Positions 22,355 to 33,342 of a stretch of DNA of 64,000 bases are shown piece after piece. Origin of the DNA: Clostridium sp. GTDB lineage: Bacteria; Bacillota_I; Bacilli_A; RF39; UBA660. Within the stretch, counting starts at the first letter, position 1; every line of letters starts with the position of its first letter. Position numbers and translations under genes: made by a program. Below the pieces are notes generated by a model, which did not search any database, was not told where the DNA came from, and saw nothing but the letters and a program-made list of their open reading frames with translations. The stretch lies in NCBI GenBank assembly GCA_022010095.1, contig CP091739.1, positions 868,001 through 932,000 of the forward strand. Reading direction: 5' to 3'.

Positions 22355-23289
22355 TTATTTTTCTAAATCATCTAATAATGAATTGCTTTTTACTTTTTCC
22401 ATCCACTATTTAACATTGATTTTTATATTTTCTTTTTGATGAATTAAATAGTCCCAAATTAGGAGTATATAAATACCATGAATCTGTATCTATAAATCTA
22501 AATATAGTCGCGAGTTCTTCATTATTTTTCTCTTCTTGATGTTAAATGATATTCTTTAAATCTTGATTTTTAATACTTCTATAAATAATTTGTTTAGATA
22601 CATCTTTCCTTCATGAGCACCTCTAAATTTAGGAGTAATTGTATTTAACATCATTATTTTTATAATTTAATATTTCTTCCTCTGTCATACTACTATAATC
22701 AGTATTATTTAGTTTACTTTTTTTAAATCATTAATTTTTTTATCAGTATATTCTCCATATTTAATAAGTCCATATTTTTTTATCAATACTCTCACATTCA
22801 ACTAAAGGCATAATATCATATTCGCCGTTAGGACTCGTATAACCAAAAATGTTTTTGTTTGGCAACCACTTTGTATTAAATATAAATCTAAAGTAAGATC
22901 AAGTAAATACTTTTTCACCATTACTAAACTCTACTGCATTAGCTCTATGTTTAGGACCAACAATACCTCTTACATTATCACTTGTTTCAACTATCTTGCC
23001 TTTGCATTCTGGACCCAAACTATTTAAAACAATATTCATAATCTCCGCTATTTGTATACAAGTTTGAAATCCACCAATATAATCTTCTTCAAAATTAAGT
23101 TCCTTTGTTACAATATCAGGATGATTAGCAACCCTATAATCATAACTAAATAAATCACCAAGTTTAATGTAAACCCATCTTATTTGTTCAATATAACTAA
23201 CATTTTTTTAGGCATATTAAACAATATCAAATTAATATCCGCTATAATATTGTTGTCATTAATATCTTTTTTTATTTATCTTTTTCCAT
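22355..23289 (-). CDS. Transglutaminase-like cysteine protease-fold protein
   Basis: About 310 residues, frame-broken. The order Cys (GGFQTCIQIAEIMN, about 23050), His (VGPKHRANAVEF, about 22950) and Asp (GEKYLLDLTLDL, about 22890) matches the Cys-His-Asp order and local contexts of the transglutaminase-like/papain-fold core. The N-terminal part (VSYIEQIRWVYIKLGDLFSY) and C-terminal FRFIDTDSWYLYTPNLGLF are typical of no family known to me. No signal peptide, so it would act in the cytoplasm. Ends LLDDLEK at 22355. The assignment is by motif order only. Confidence 0.5.
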
Positions 23290-23311
23290 ACATTTATTAT
23301 ATAATAAATAT

Positions 23312-24508
23312 ATGAAAAAAAGAAAATGTTAATAATTTGTTTATTATTTATAATATGTGGTTGTAAAAAAAGAAGAAAAAGGAAACTATTGTTGATAAAA
23401 TATCACCAAAAGACAATCTTGTTTTTTTGAATATGCTGATAAAATTAAATTATATGATTTAGTTAATACAGAAGAAAAAAATTAACAAGTGATAATAATT
23501 ATATAGATACATATAAACTCGGTAATAATGAAGTAAGTATTGACTATGTAAACAGTAAAAATAAGAAAAAGAAATACAAAGTTACATATGAAATAGTTGA
23601 TACTACAAAACCTATCATATTGCTTTCTTCATCAATAACAGCATATAAAGGTAATAATGTTAATCTTGTTAATAAAGCAATATGTGCTGATAACTACGAT
23701 AAAAAAACCTAATTGTTATATTGAAGGAGATTACGATATTAATAAAGTTGGTAAATATAATTTAAAAATATATCGCGATAGATTCGAATAATAATAAAAA
23801 AATGAAAAAAATTTGTATTAAATGTAAAAAGAAAAAAAGAAAAAGTAGTAATAATACAAGTACAAGTAGAAATAAATATTTAATTAAAGACTTAATCAAA
23901 GAACATAAAAATGATAAGACAATGATTGGTATAGATGTCTCTTCATGGCAAGGTAATGTTGACTTTAAAAAAAGTTAAAAACGCTGGTGTCGAATTTGTT
24001 ATCATTAGAATTGGATTTGGTCATAAAAATGGTGAAATTGTTTATGATAATAGATTTAATGAATATTTAAAAAATGCTAAAGGCAAATGATCTTAAAGTT
24101 GGATTATACTTTTATTCTTATGCTAAAAAAACATAAAAAGAAGCTAATGAACAAGCAAAATGGATTATAAAAAGAATTAAATGGTGAAACACTAGATTTA
24201 CCTATCGCATTTGATTGGGAAATATTTAATGGATTTAATAATTACAATCTAAGTTTAACTGATTTAAATCTAATTGGTGAATCATTCATAAAAGAAATAA
24301 ATAATGCAGGCTATGAAGGAATGCTTTATAGTAGTAAATATTATTTAGAAAAATATGTGGAATTTAAATGAATATAAAACATGGCTTGCTCATTATATAG
24401 ATAAAACTAATTATAAAAGGTGAATACTACATATGGCAACTTTCTAATACAGGTAAAGTTGATGGAATAAATGGAGATGTTGACTTAGATATTTTATATT
24501 TAAAATAA
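23312..24508 (+). CDS. GH25 lysozyme lipoprotein with Ig-like domain
   Basis: About 395 residues. N-terminal lipoprotein signal with box IICGC (residue about 17). Residues 25-170: Ig/cadherin-like DUF5011-type repeat (VTYEIVDTTKPIILL...GKYNLKYIAID). After a Lys-rich linker, the catalytic GH25 domain: IGIDVSSWQGNVDF, FVIIRIGFGHKNGE, LKVGLYFYSYA, PIAFDWE (acidic catalytic pair), AGYEGMLYSS, TWLAHYIDKTNY, YYIWQLSNTGKVDG. It would cleave peptidoglycan at the membrane surface. Followed at once by a terminator. Confidence 0.9.
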
Positions 24509-24543
24509 AAAATACATTCTTTCATATTGGAGTGTATTTTTTA
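24507..24543 (+). terminator. Rho-independent terminator
   Basis: Arms AAAAAATACATTC and GAGTGTATTTTTT (24507-24519, 24530-24542), overlapping the stop codon of the GH25 gene. Confidence 0.75.
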
Positions 24544-24572
24544 TTGAATAGTTTTTATATTCTATTGTGAAC

Positions 24573-24676
24573 TATTGTATATATTTTTTTAAAAAAATAA
24601 CAATATTTTTACGTTTTATTGTATATTAGTATTTAAAAAAACACAATATTTTTGCATTTTTATTGTATATTTTTTT
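24573..24676. repeat. 44-bp tandem repeat, about 2.4 copies
   Basis: Copies 24573-24616, 24617-24660 and a partial third from 24661. Each starts TATTGTATAT and carries (A)ACAATATTTTT; copies differ at a few bases. Intergenic, between two terminators; the rest of 24544-24814 has no ORF. Confidence 0.7.
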
Positions 24677-24741
24677 GTCTGCTTTTATATAATTTTTATA
24701 CATTGTGCTGTGAAAATAAATATTTAAAACACCAAAAAGCA

Positions 24742-24790
24742 AGTTATCGACCACTTTTAGACATATAAAGATGTAAATTGGTCGATAACT
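24742..24790 (-). terminator. Long hairpin after ppaC, terminator-like
   Basis: 12-bp perfect arms AGTTATCGACCA / TGGTCGATAACT (24742-24753, 24779-24790) with a 25-base loop holding a smaller stem. On the minus strand it is followed by TGCTTTTTGG. It lies 25 bases past the pyrophosphatase stop. Confidence 0.5.
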
Positions 24791-24814
24791 CACTAATTTT
24801 ATCATTTTTTTCTA

Positions 24815-26464
24815 TTATTCTTTCTCTATTGTATCCATTATATATGGAGCTATTTGCATCTTTCTTGATAATATATTTTTAAGAGCAACGCCTTCATATA
24901 CTTCTTTCAAATCAAAACTATTTTTTATTATCTCTTTAGCAGAAGTATTATATATACAATAAGATTGATTCTCAAATATATCAGTAATAAACAATGCTAC
25001 TACTCTCATATTTTTCAGTTACTGATACCTCATCTAAATATTTAACAATACTATTCATTTTTTTATTAATTAAATCTAAATCAGCAGTCAATAACTGACC
25101 TATTCCAATTACTGAATCTTTTTAATTTTATAAGTCTTAAAGTCTTTATGAAGCATAGCATAATTAGTAAGACCTTTTATACTCATACCTTGTTTTAATA
25201 ATTCAGTACCATATTTTTTTATATTTAATTTTTAGCAATTTTAGAAAGTTCAGTTAAAGCATCTACATCTCTAATAGTAGTCGTAGGTGAAGTAAGTAAC
25301 AATGTATCTGATATAATTGCTGAAGCCATAAGACCAGCAATATCTTTTGGAACCTTAACATTATTCTCTTTATATAAATCATAAATAATAGTATTAACAC
25401 TGCCAACTCCAGCATTTCTAAAATTAATTGGCCTTCTAGTATTAATATCTCCTATATTATGATGATCAATCACTTCTAATATTTCAGCTTCTTCAAGACC
25501 ATCAACACTTTGACTATAGTTATTATGATCTACAAGAATAACTTGTTTCTTATCTACATCATTAGTATCAGTTAAAGTAAGTAGTCCTTTACATTCGTTT
25601 CTATTATTAAGAATTGGATAGTTAGTATGTTTTTAACTTCTTCATTGCTTCAATAAAATCACTCAAATAATCAAGTTCATTAAAGGTAACAGATTCTTCT
25701 TTTCTCAATATCTCTTTTATATAATTAGAAAAAAATATAGTTTTTAGCAACTTCATAAGAAGAAAAATGGTGTTTTTGATAATATTAACTTTATTCTTCT
25801 TTTGCTTTCTTTAATAAATCATCAGATATATCAACTGATTGAACTAATATTATAAGTTTAACCCTACTATTAATCGCATAATCCAATATAGTTTTTTTCT
25901 ATCTCCAACTACAACAATATATGTATTATCAAGTTCAACTTTCTCCAAAAAAATGTTTCTTTAGCATAAGCAGCTACTAATACATTACCAGTTATTTCTT
26001 TATCAAATTTTTAAAAAATTTTTTCACCATTTAATGTATTTATCAAATTACCATATGATGTATTTATCCTATGAAAATCTCCTGATATTATCTCTTTAGC
26101 TACTTCTTTAAGTGATACATATCCATAATATTTATTTTTTTATTCTCAACAACTGGTATACCTGTAAGAGAATACTTATTCATATAATCAAATGCATCTT
26201 TTATAGGCACATTTTTTTATCTATAAAACAATTTTTATGATAAGATACATCTTTAATTTGAAGTTTTACATCATTAAGATGAAATGGTTCTTTAACTTTA
26301 AAATAATCAAGAGCGTATTTAGTTTCACTGTTTATATTGCCAAGCACAGATGGTATTGTATTCATACCTAATTTATTTTTTAAGTATGATAGTGATATTG
26401 CTCCACATATGGAATCCGTATCTGGATTCTTATGACCAAATATATATGTTAATTTTCCATTCAT
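24815..26464 (-). CDS. ppaC: Manganese-dependent inorganic pyrophosphatase, CBS-DRTGG type
   Basis: About 550 residues. N-terminal DHH domain: TYIFGHKNPDTDSICGAISL; then a regulatory insert with CBS pair (GIPVVENKK) and DRTGG-like segment (25870-26150), before the second DHH part with VIDHHNIGDI and GSVNTIIYDLY (25370-25480) and a DHHA2 domain to the C-terminus. Hydrolyses pyrophosphate; the CBS/DRTGG insert binds adenine nucleotides in clostridial homologues. Start at 26464 follows AGGAG. Breaks at T runs near 25625, 25910, 26010, 26210. Confidence 0.9.
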
Positions 26465-26474
26465 ATTAAAACTC

Positions 26475-27336
26475 CTAATCTATTTTTATAAGTTCATATT
26501 TTCTTATTCCTACTCCTATATTTTCTGCAAATTCTATAGTATGTAGCCCGTTTCTTGATTCTATTCTTTCAATCAAATGATCTTTACCTGGATCATTACT
26601 ATTATAAACTAAATCTATACACGCTTGATCAAGTGAAACTGGATCAGTTGATGCAAGTATTCCTATATCTTTCATGCAAGGATCTTCAGCCTTAGCACAA
26701 CAATCACAATCCACTGACATATTAGCCATCACATTAATAAATACCATATTACCTTTTTTTCATAATCAACTATTGTTTTAGCTGCTTCAGCCATACTTTC
26801 TAAAAATGAATCATGATCTGCAGTCCGCATTTCATCTGGTTTACCTGCCCCATGAATATTTGCTTTACCATGTGATGATGCTAATCCTATTGATATATTT
26901 TTAAGCGCACCACCAAATCCTCCCATCGGATGACCTTTAAAGTGTGATAATACTAACATTGAATCATAATTTTCTATATTTTTACCAACAAAATTTTCTT
27001 TTATATATTTAGGATTTTTTTACTTCTAATGCAATTTCACCATTTTCATCTAATAAATCAACATTATAATATTTAGACCATTCATGTTCTTCTAAAAGTT
27101 TTAAATGTTTCTCACTTGTATTTCTTGCACCATCATATGCTGTGTTGCATTCAACAACAGTTCCATTAACATAATCAATTAAATCTTTATAAAATAGTGG
27201 CTTCAAGTAATTTTGATTACCTTCTTCTCCGCTATGAACTTTAACAGCCACTTTTTCTTTTAATTCTACTCCTAATTTCTTATAAATCTCTAAAAGGCTT
27301 TTGCTTGTTATTTTTGTCTGTAAAATATACTTTCAT
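26475..27336 (-). CDS. DUF362 iron-sulfur-type protein
   Basis: About 287 residues with breaks near 27280, 27015 and 26755. Motifs: VAVKVHSGEEGNQNYLKP, GTVVECNTAYDGARN, SHFKGHPMGGFGGALKN, and Cys-rich DCDCCAKAEDPC, then DPVSLDQACIDL. This is the DUF362 domain, often near ferredoxins and thought to bind Fe-S; here the Cys cluster lies in the domain itself. Start at 27336; 10 bases upstream of ppaC, so probably an operon. Confidence 0.85.
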
Positions 27337-27481
27337 TTTACTATTCCTCTCTTACACTCTATCTTTATTATAACAATTTTTCAACTAAACAATTGTCTTT
27401 TTCAATAAAAAAAGTTTACACTATTTTTTTCAATTTAATAGTAAAAAAATATGTATATGTTTGATATAATTATTTTGTGAA

Positions 27482-27987
27482 ATGTTTATGAAATATGATA
27501 AAGAATTTTTAAATTATATAGATGAAATATTAAACAATAAAGATTTTTTTAAAGAGGAAAAAAACTATAATCATCATGTTAATGAATCAGTATATGATCA
27601 TTCTTTAAAAGTTGCTTATTGTTCTTATTTATTTGCTAAAAAGCATAATCTTAATAAAAAGAGACATTTCCATTGGAGCTATTCTTCATGATTTTTATTA
27701 TAAACCATGGCAAGACTCTAAAGAGAAAAGAAGTTTCTTTAAGCAACATGGATTTGTTCATGCAAGAGAGGCTCTTGAAAACTCTAGGAAACATTTTTCC
27801 ACATCTTATGAATGATAGAGTTGAAAATATTATATTAAGACACATGTTCCCTCTTAATATAACACCACCTAAATATAAAGAAGCATGGGTAGTAACTCTT
27901 ATGGATAAAAAATGCTCATTAAATGTATTTAGGCATCCTAAAGAATGGCCTAAATATATTGGTATAAAAAGAAAGGTTAAAAAATGA
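27482..27987 (+). CDS. HD-domain phosphohydrolase
   Basis: About 168 residues, one break near 27665. Metal-binding HD superfamily residues: His in VYDHSLKVAYCSYLFAKK, GAILHDFY (HD pair), H in FVHAREALEN and ILRHMFP. A TATAAT lies at 27465-27470 before the start. Its stop overlaps the next start (ATGA). Substrate unknown; the pattern resembles small hydrolases found beside PF06541 genes. Confidence 0.83.
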
Positions 27988-28682
27988 GAGAATTTAAAAT
28001 ATATTTTCTATTATTTATGACATATTCATTTATTGGATGGATAATTGAAATAATAGATAGATTTAAAAGTAAACAAAAAAAGATAGTCAATAGAGGATTC
28101 TTAATAGGTCCATACATTCCTATATATGGATGCTGTTCAATAGTAATGATACTTTTACTTCATTCAGTAAAGAACCCAATTACATTATTCACGTCCTCAA
28201 TATTAATCGCAAGTATTGGTGAATACCTAACAAGTTATATAATGGAAAAAAAGCATTTCATGCCAGATGGTGGGATTATAGTGACTATAAATATAATTTA
28301 AATGGAAGAATTTGTTTAATTAATTGTTTAGGATTTGGTATACTTGGATTTATACTTATAAAATACTTAAATAATTTCTTATACAATATTTATTCCAATT
28401 TAAATGAAACAACCCTTAATATAATATTTTTATACACTGATAACAATATTTATTATAGACTTAATTGTATCATTTAAAGTAATATTTAAAGTTAAAAATA
28501 TGTCACTTAAATTCAAAAATCTAGATAATACTAATGAAATAACTAAAAAAGTACGTGAAGTAATAAAGAGTAATCCTCTTATAAAAAGATTATTTATGGC
28601 ATTTCCTAATGTTAAACCAATCATTAAAAAGAGCGCTATTACAATAAAAAAAATACTACAAAAAAAGACTAATTACAGGTAA
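27984..28682 (+). CDS. Putative ABC transporter permease type IV (PF06541)
   Basis: About 233 residues with a break near 28265. Begins FKIYFLLFMTYSFIGWIIEI, then NRGFLIGPYIPIYGCCSI and IGEYLTSYIMEK, WDYSDYKYNLNGRICLINC across the break, all typical of PF06541. Five to six membrane helices and a basic cytoplasmic tail. Overlaps the HD gene by 4 bases, a common pairing. Confidence 0.85.
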
Positions 28683-28700
28683 TAAGTAATTAGTTTTTTT
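28661..28700 (+). terminator. Rho-independent terminator
   Basis: Stem ACTAATTAC / GTAATTAGT with 9-base loop, A run before and T run after, overlapping the stop codon of the PF06541 gene. Confidence 0.7.
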
Positions 28701-28776
28701 ATTTGTAAAGTATATGTTAAATTAGAAAAAAATAAATTATTTTTTTAGTAGTATAATTAACATGGAGGCATGTAAT

Positions 28777-30134
28777 ATGTTTGAAAATAAAAAAATATTT
28801 ATATTAGGTATGGCAAGAAGTGGTTATCATCTTTGCTAGAATACTTGCTAAAAAGAAATAATACAATTGTTCTTAACGATATGAATGCAAATCAAGATGA
28901 AAATCATATTAAAGAACTTGAAGACTTAGGTGTTAAAGTTATACTTGGTAGTCATCCTGATGATATTCTTGATGAATCATTTGATTATATAATTAAGAAT
29001 CCAGGAATAAAAATTTGATCATAAGTATTTAAAATATGCAGAAGAACATGGTATTAAAGTAATAAATGAAATAGAAATGGCTTATCATTTACTTCCAAAA
29101 AGGAGTTAAATTAATTGCAATTACTGGTACCAATGGTAAAACTACTACTACATCTCTTACTTATGAAATAGTAAGTCATGCATTTCCTGGTAGAACACAC
29201 CTTGCTGGTAATATTGGATTTCCTTTATGTGAAATACTTCCAAATATTAAAGAAAATGATTATTTAGTTATGGAAATTGGAGTTCCTCAATTACATGATT
29301 TTTTTATGATTTCAATCCAGATATAGCAGTACTTACAAATATTTATTAAGCACACCTTGATATGTTTGGTACTCGTGAATATTATAATGAAAAATAAACT
29401 TCGTATATTCCAAAAATCATACAAGTAAAAAAAATATTGCTATTATTAATAAAGGGAACGAAGATGCGTATAGAATTACTAAAGATATAAAAAAAGTACT
29501 AAAAAAAGTATTTTTACAAGTAAAGAAGTAATTGATGGTGCTTATCTAAAAAGATAATAAAATTTATTATTACGATGAAGAAATAATTGATACAAGAGAT
29601 ATCAAATTACAAGGTAATCATAATTATGAAAATATTATGTGTGCTATTATGATAGCCAAAGAACTTGGTATTTCTAATGATGTGATGGTACCTGTTATTA
29701 AAGAATTTAGTGGTGTTGCTCACAGAATAGAATATGTAAGAACATTTAATGGAAAAGATTTCTATAACGATTCAAAAGCAACTAACATAACATCTACTCA
29801 AATCGCACTTAATGCATTTAAAAAACCAACAGTATTAATATTAGGTGGTCTTGAAAGGCATCAAAGCTTCTATGAACTTAAAGATTATTTAAAGAATACT
29901 AAATTAGTTATATGTTATGGTGAAAATAAGAACAGAATCAAAGAAGAAATGGATGAAATGAATGTAAAATGTTTCGTTGTTAATAATTTAAAAGAAGCAA
30001 CATTACTTGCTAATGAAAATAGTGTTTCTGGTGATGTAATATTACTTAGTCCAGCATCAGCATCTTGGGATCAATATGCAAAGTTTGAAGATCGTGGAGA
30101 TGAATTCAAAGAAATAGTTAGAAGTTTAGAATAA
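28777..30134 (+). CDS. murD: UDP-N-acetylmuramoylalanine-D-glutamate ligase
   Basis: About 450 residues. Adds D-Glu to UDP-MurNAc-L-Ala in peptidoglycan synthesis. N-terminal Rossmann FILGMARSG; VIKNPGI region; ATP loop IAITGTNGKTTTTSL; GNIGFPL; MEIGVPQLHD; AHLDMFGT; FKGVAHR-like EFSGVAHRIEYV; NDSKATN; LSPASASWDQYAKFEDRGDEF at the end. Start at 28777 with GGAGG upstream. A stop codon inside TNIY-AHLD (29348) and several A-run breaks are likely sequence errors since all motifs continue. Confidence 0.93.
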
Positions 30135-30179
30135 CTTCTTTTTTTCTTACGAAAATATCAAAAAAATAGATATTTCTAT

Positions 30180-31272
30180 CTATTTCAATGTAAAACTATC
30201 ATTTATTAAAAAGTGTACTATATAAAAAAATAATATATCTTTATTATTAAAATCAATATAATTTGAAAGCATACTAGAACTAATATATCTTGTATCAACA
30301 ACAGTTATACTTTTTATATCCATCAACCATAAGTGGAATTAAACTACTTCCATATGAATCTCTAAATACTATTAAATCTTTAGTTGAATCTGTATTCATT
30401 GATTCTATCTTTAATAATGATACAGAACCACTCAAATATACATTATACTTATCAAAGGAATTTAACTTTGTTAAATCATATATCTTCTCATAACCATTAG
30501 TTTCATAATTATAAACATTCATATCATTAACATTATCTAATATATATATTTCATCTTTTTATATCTTTTTCTAACTATCCTACTAGAATATGTTCCATTA
30601 AAATCACTTATTCTTTTTGAAACTATAATTATTAGTAATATTGAAATTCATTTCTTTTAGACAATTTATTTACTACTTTAGAAAGTTTTTTTCTTCCTTC
30701 CAGTGAGTATCAGTCTTATAATAATCATCTAAAGATAACTCATTAAATATATCAATGTATTTTTATATCTAAATTACTATTCATAATATTCTTAAGTTCA
30801 TCATAATCTAATTTTTAAATTATCACTATTTACAAAAATAATTTTTTTATCAGGAACAATACTATAATAAATATCATTTGTATCATTTAAATAAGTTCTC
30901 TTTATATTATTAATCTTATTAGTTACATTAATAACTGATTCTTTATTTAATGGATAAGTTTCTTCAATAATATAATCTTCATATAGATATAGTTTATTAT
31001 AATTACTTTTTAGTAAGTAAATCTATATCAATTTTTAATCTTACGAAAGTTATCTCTCCATATAAATTGATCAGTAGTATATTTATCAAAAGTATTAAAA
31101 TATGTACCATTTATAACTGAATCGTATGTAATTTTCGGCACTTTCTCTAATTTTCTTCTTTCACTATACGATATATCATCATCTTTTTTTCACAATGTTT
31201 ACAATCATAAAAAGTAAATAAGAATGTAATAAATATTATACTCAAAACTATATCTTTAACCTTATTATTCAT
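30180..31272 (-). CDS. DHHW-family protein (SGNH/AlgX-like)
   Basis: About 360 residues. N-terminal signal anchor (KDIVLSIIFITFLFTFYD), then SYSERRKLEKVPK and TTDQFIWRDNFRKIK, the DHHW family start; near the end DLIVFRDSYGSSLIPLM, the SGNH-like Ser motif FRDSY.S, and IDFNNKDILFFYST. Works outside the membrane, probably as acyl transferase or esterase with the MBOAT partner encoded 10 bases upstream. RBS GGAGGAAAG. Polymer target (teichoic acid, exopolysaccharide or peptidoglycan) is not shown. Confidence 0.82.
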
Positions 31273-31281
31273 CTTTCCTCC

Positions 31282-32692
31282 TTAAAATCTAAAAATATAA
31301 AAAAATGGATTATATGAACTATCTATTAAATATGATGTCACAATTACTAGTAATATCAATAATACAATTATATCTAATATATTAATTATATTATTGATTT
31401 TTTTATTCTCTTTTTAATTTAATAATTGTATTTTTTTAAGTATTGGTGTTGATAAAAAAATATAGCAATTATAAGTACAAGTCCATAATCTTTTTAAATA
31501 ATGTATTGTAAACTTATTTATAAATGGATTACTAAAATTAAATAGACCAATTATATTATTAAATGATTCATTAATATTTGAACCACTAAATATAATGAAA
31601 CTTATCATTATGATAAATAATGTATATATTCGTCTTATTATAGACGGAAGTTTCTCTATATATTTATTTAACAATAATTTTTCTATTACAAGTAGTATTC
31701 CAATAAATGTTCCCCACAGGATGAATGTCCATTCTGAACCATGCCATAATCCAGTAAGTAACCACACTATTAAAATATTCCTTATAAGTTTAAATGTACC
31801 TTCTCTACTTCCCCCAAGTGGTATATAAACATAATCTTTAAACCATGAACTTAAAGATATATGCCAACGTCTCCAAAATTCAGTAATACTTTTTGATATA
31901 TATGGATAATCAAAGTTTTCCATAAAATGAAATCCAAACATTCTACCAAGACCAATAGCCATATCAGAATATGCTGAAAAATCAAAATATATTTGAAGAG
32001 AATAACTAATACCATATATCCAATAAAATAGTACTGTCTTTTCATTACTTAAAATAAATATATTACATAATTCACCAAGTATATTAGCAATTAACACCTT
32101 TTTAGAAAGACCAATTATAAACCTACTTATACCACTACTAAAATCATTAAATGTTTGTTTTCTATTATCAAGTTCATCATTTATAGTTTCATATCTAACA
32201 ATAGGGCCTGCGATTAACTGTGGAAATAATGAAACATAAGTCGCAAGAGAAATAAAATTCTTTTGAGCTTTCACTTTTCCTTTATAAACATCTACTAAAT
32301 AACTAATGATTTGAAAAGTGTAAAATGATATACCAATAGGTAAAACAATATTTAATAATGATATATTTGTATTAAAAGATACCATTTATATTTGTTATTA
32401 AAAAAAGTTAGTATATTTAAAAAAATGCATAGTAATAATACATGAATAAATATGCTAAATATAAATATCTCTTTACTCTTATATTTTTTTCTATTAACCT
32501 TGCTTCAAAGTATGCAAGTACTATTTCAATAATCATTAATATTATATACTTAGGTTCACCATAAAAAAATAAAATAATAATGATGAAATAAGTAACAATA
32601 AATTCTTATACTTTTTTTAGGTACTATAAAATATAGAATTAATACTGTTGGTAAAAAAATAATATAAAAAAATTAATACTTGTAAATACCAT
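31282..32692 (-). CDS. MBOAT family O-acyltransferase (AlgI-like)
   Basis: About 465 residues, 9-11 membrane helices. Motifs: LPIGISFYTFQIISYLVDVY, FPQLIAGPIVRY, FDFSAYSDMAIGLGRMFG, FWRRWHISLSSWFKDYVYIP and LTGLWHGSEWTFILWG with the catalytic His. C-terminus is read through breaks at 31440 and 31490 and ends YNPFFYIFRF. Passes acyl groups through the membrane to the DHHW protein downstream, as AlgI does for AlgJ/AlgX. The N-terminal 100 residues are broken at T runs 32400-32650. Confidence 0.9.
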
Positions 32693-32721
32693 ATCTTTCT
32701 CCTTACATTCTCTTATTTTTT

Positions 32722-32748
32722 TAAAATTAAAGCACCATTAAGGTGCTT
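32722..32748 (-). terminator. Terminator after DUF4358 gene
   Basis: AAGCACC-TTAAT-GGTGCTT (32748-32730 read on the minus strand) followed by TAATTTTAA. It separates the DUF4358 gene from the MBOAT operon. Confidence 0.6.
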
Positions 32749-32772
32749 ACTTATGCGACATATCTAACAACT

Positions 32773-33307
32773 TTAATTACCTGTTTTTTCTAGCTCTTTA
32801 CCAATATCATTATTAACATAATTTTTTTAAAAATTATCATATACTGTTTTAGCCCAATCAGCATCAGACATAACAAAGAATATTACGTTTCCATTATTAG
32901 TCAAATATAGTTTTTCTGCTGTTACACATATCCATTTACTCATATCAACATTATTAAATATTTCTTGTTTTATTGTATCAACATTACTACCATCTTTAAC
33001 TTTTATAGCCACTGCTGAAAATGCTTGTGATGACATCATTGGTTCGCTCGCAACAATCCATTCGATATTATCATTAGATTTTAAACCAGTAAATGAAGTA
33101 ACCTCTTCTATACTATTAACATCAACATTCACTATATTGGTATCAGGTAAATCTTTACTTTTAGTAATTTGTTTTAACATATTTTTTGCATCACTACTAG
33201 TTTTTGTATCACTTGTAGTTTTTTTATTTAGTAATACAAATACAAGTACAACAACTAGTAATACTACTACTATACTTATAATTAATATTTTTAGTTTCTT
33301 TTTTCAT
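32773..33307 (-). CDS. DUF4358 domain protein
   Basis: About 178 residues. N-terminal anchor helix (LKILIISIVVVLLVVVLVFVL), low-complexity Ser/Thr linker, then DUF4358: DTNIVNVDVNSIEEVTSFTGL, SNDNIEWIVASEPMMSSQAFS and NVIFFVMSDADWAKTVYDNF. Extracytoplasmic, function unknown; the family often travels with MBOAT/DHHW pairs, which fits the position next to 30180-32692. RBS GAGGAGAG. Confidence 0.85.
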
Positions 33308-33342
33308 AATCTCTCCTCTATATTTCATTTATATATTTTGGT

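Noticed and set aside
24573-24676. CRISPR array
   Set aside because: The repeats are adjacent with no unique spacers and no cas genes are present.
28752-28757. TATAAT as promoter for murD
   Set aside because: No credible -35 at 16-18 bases upstream; in such AT-rich DNA the hexamer alone has little weight.
29340-29350. In-frame TAA in murD as recoding or inactivation
   Set aside because: It lies in a single position of an otherwise intact essential gene in an error-rich sequence; a base error is the simpler reading.
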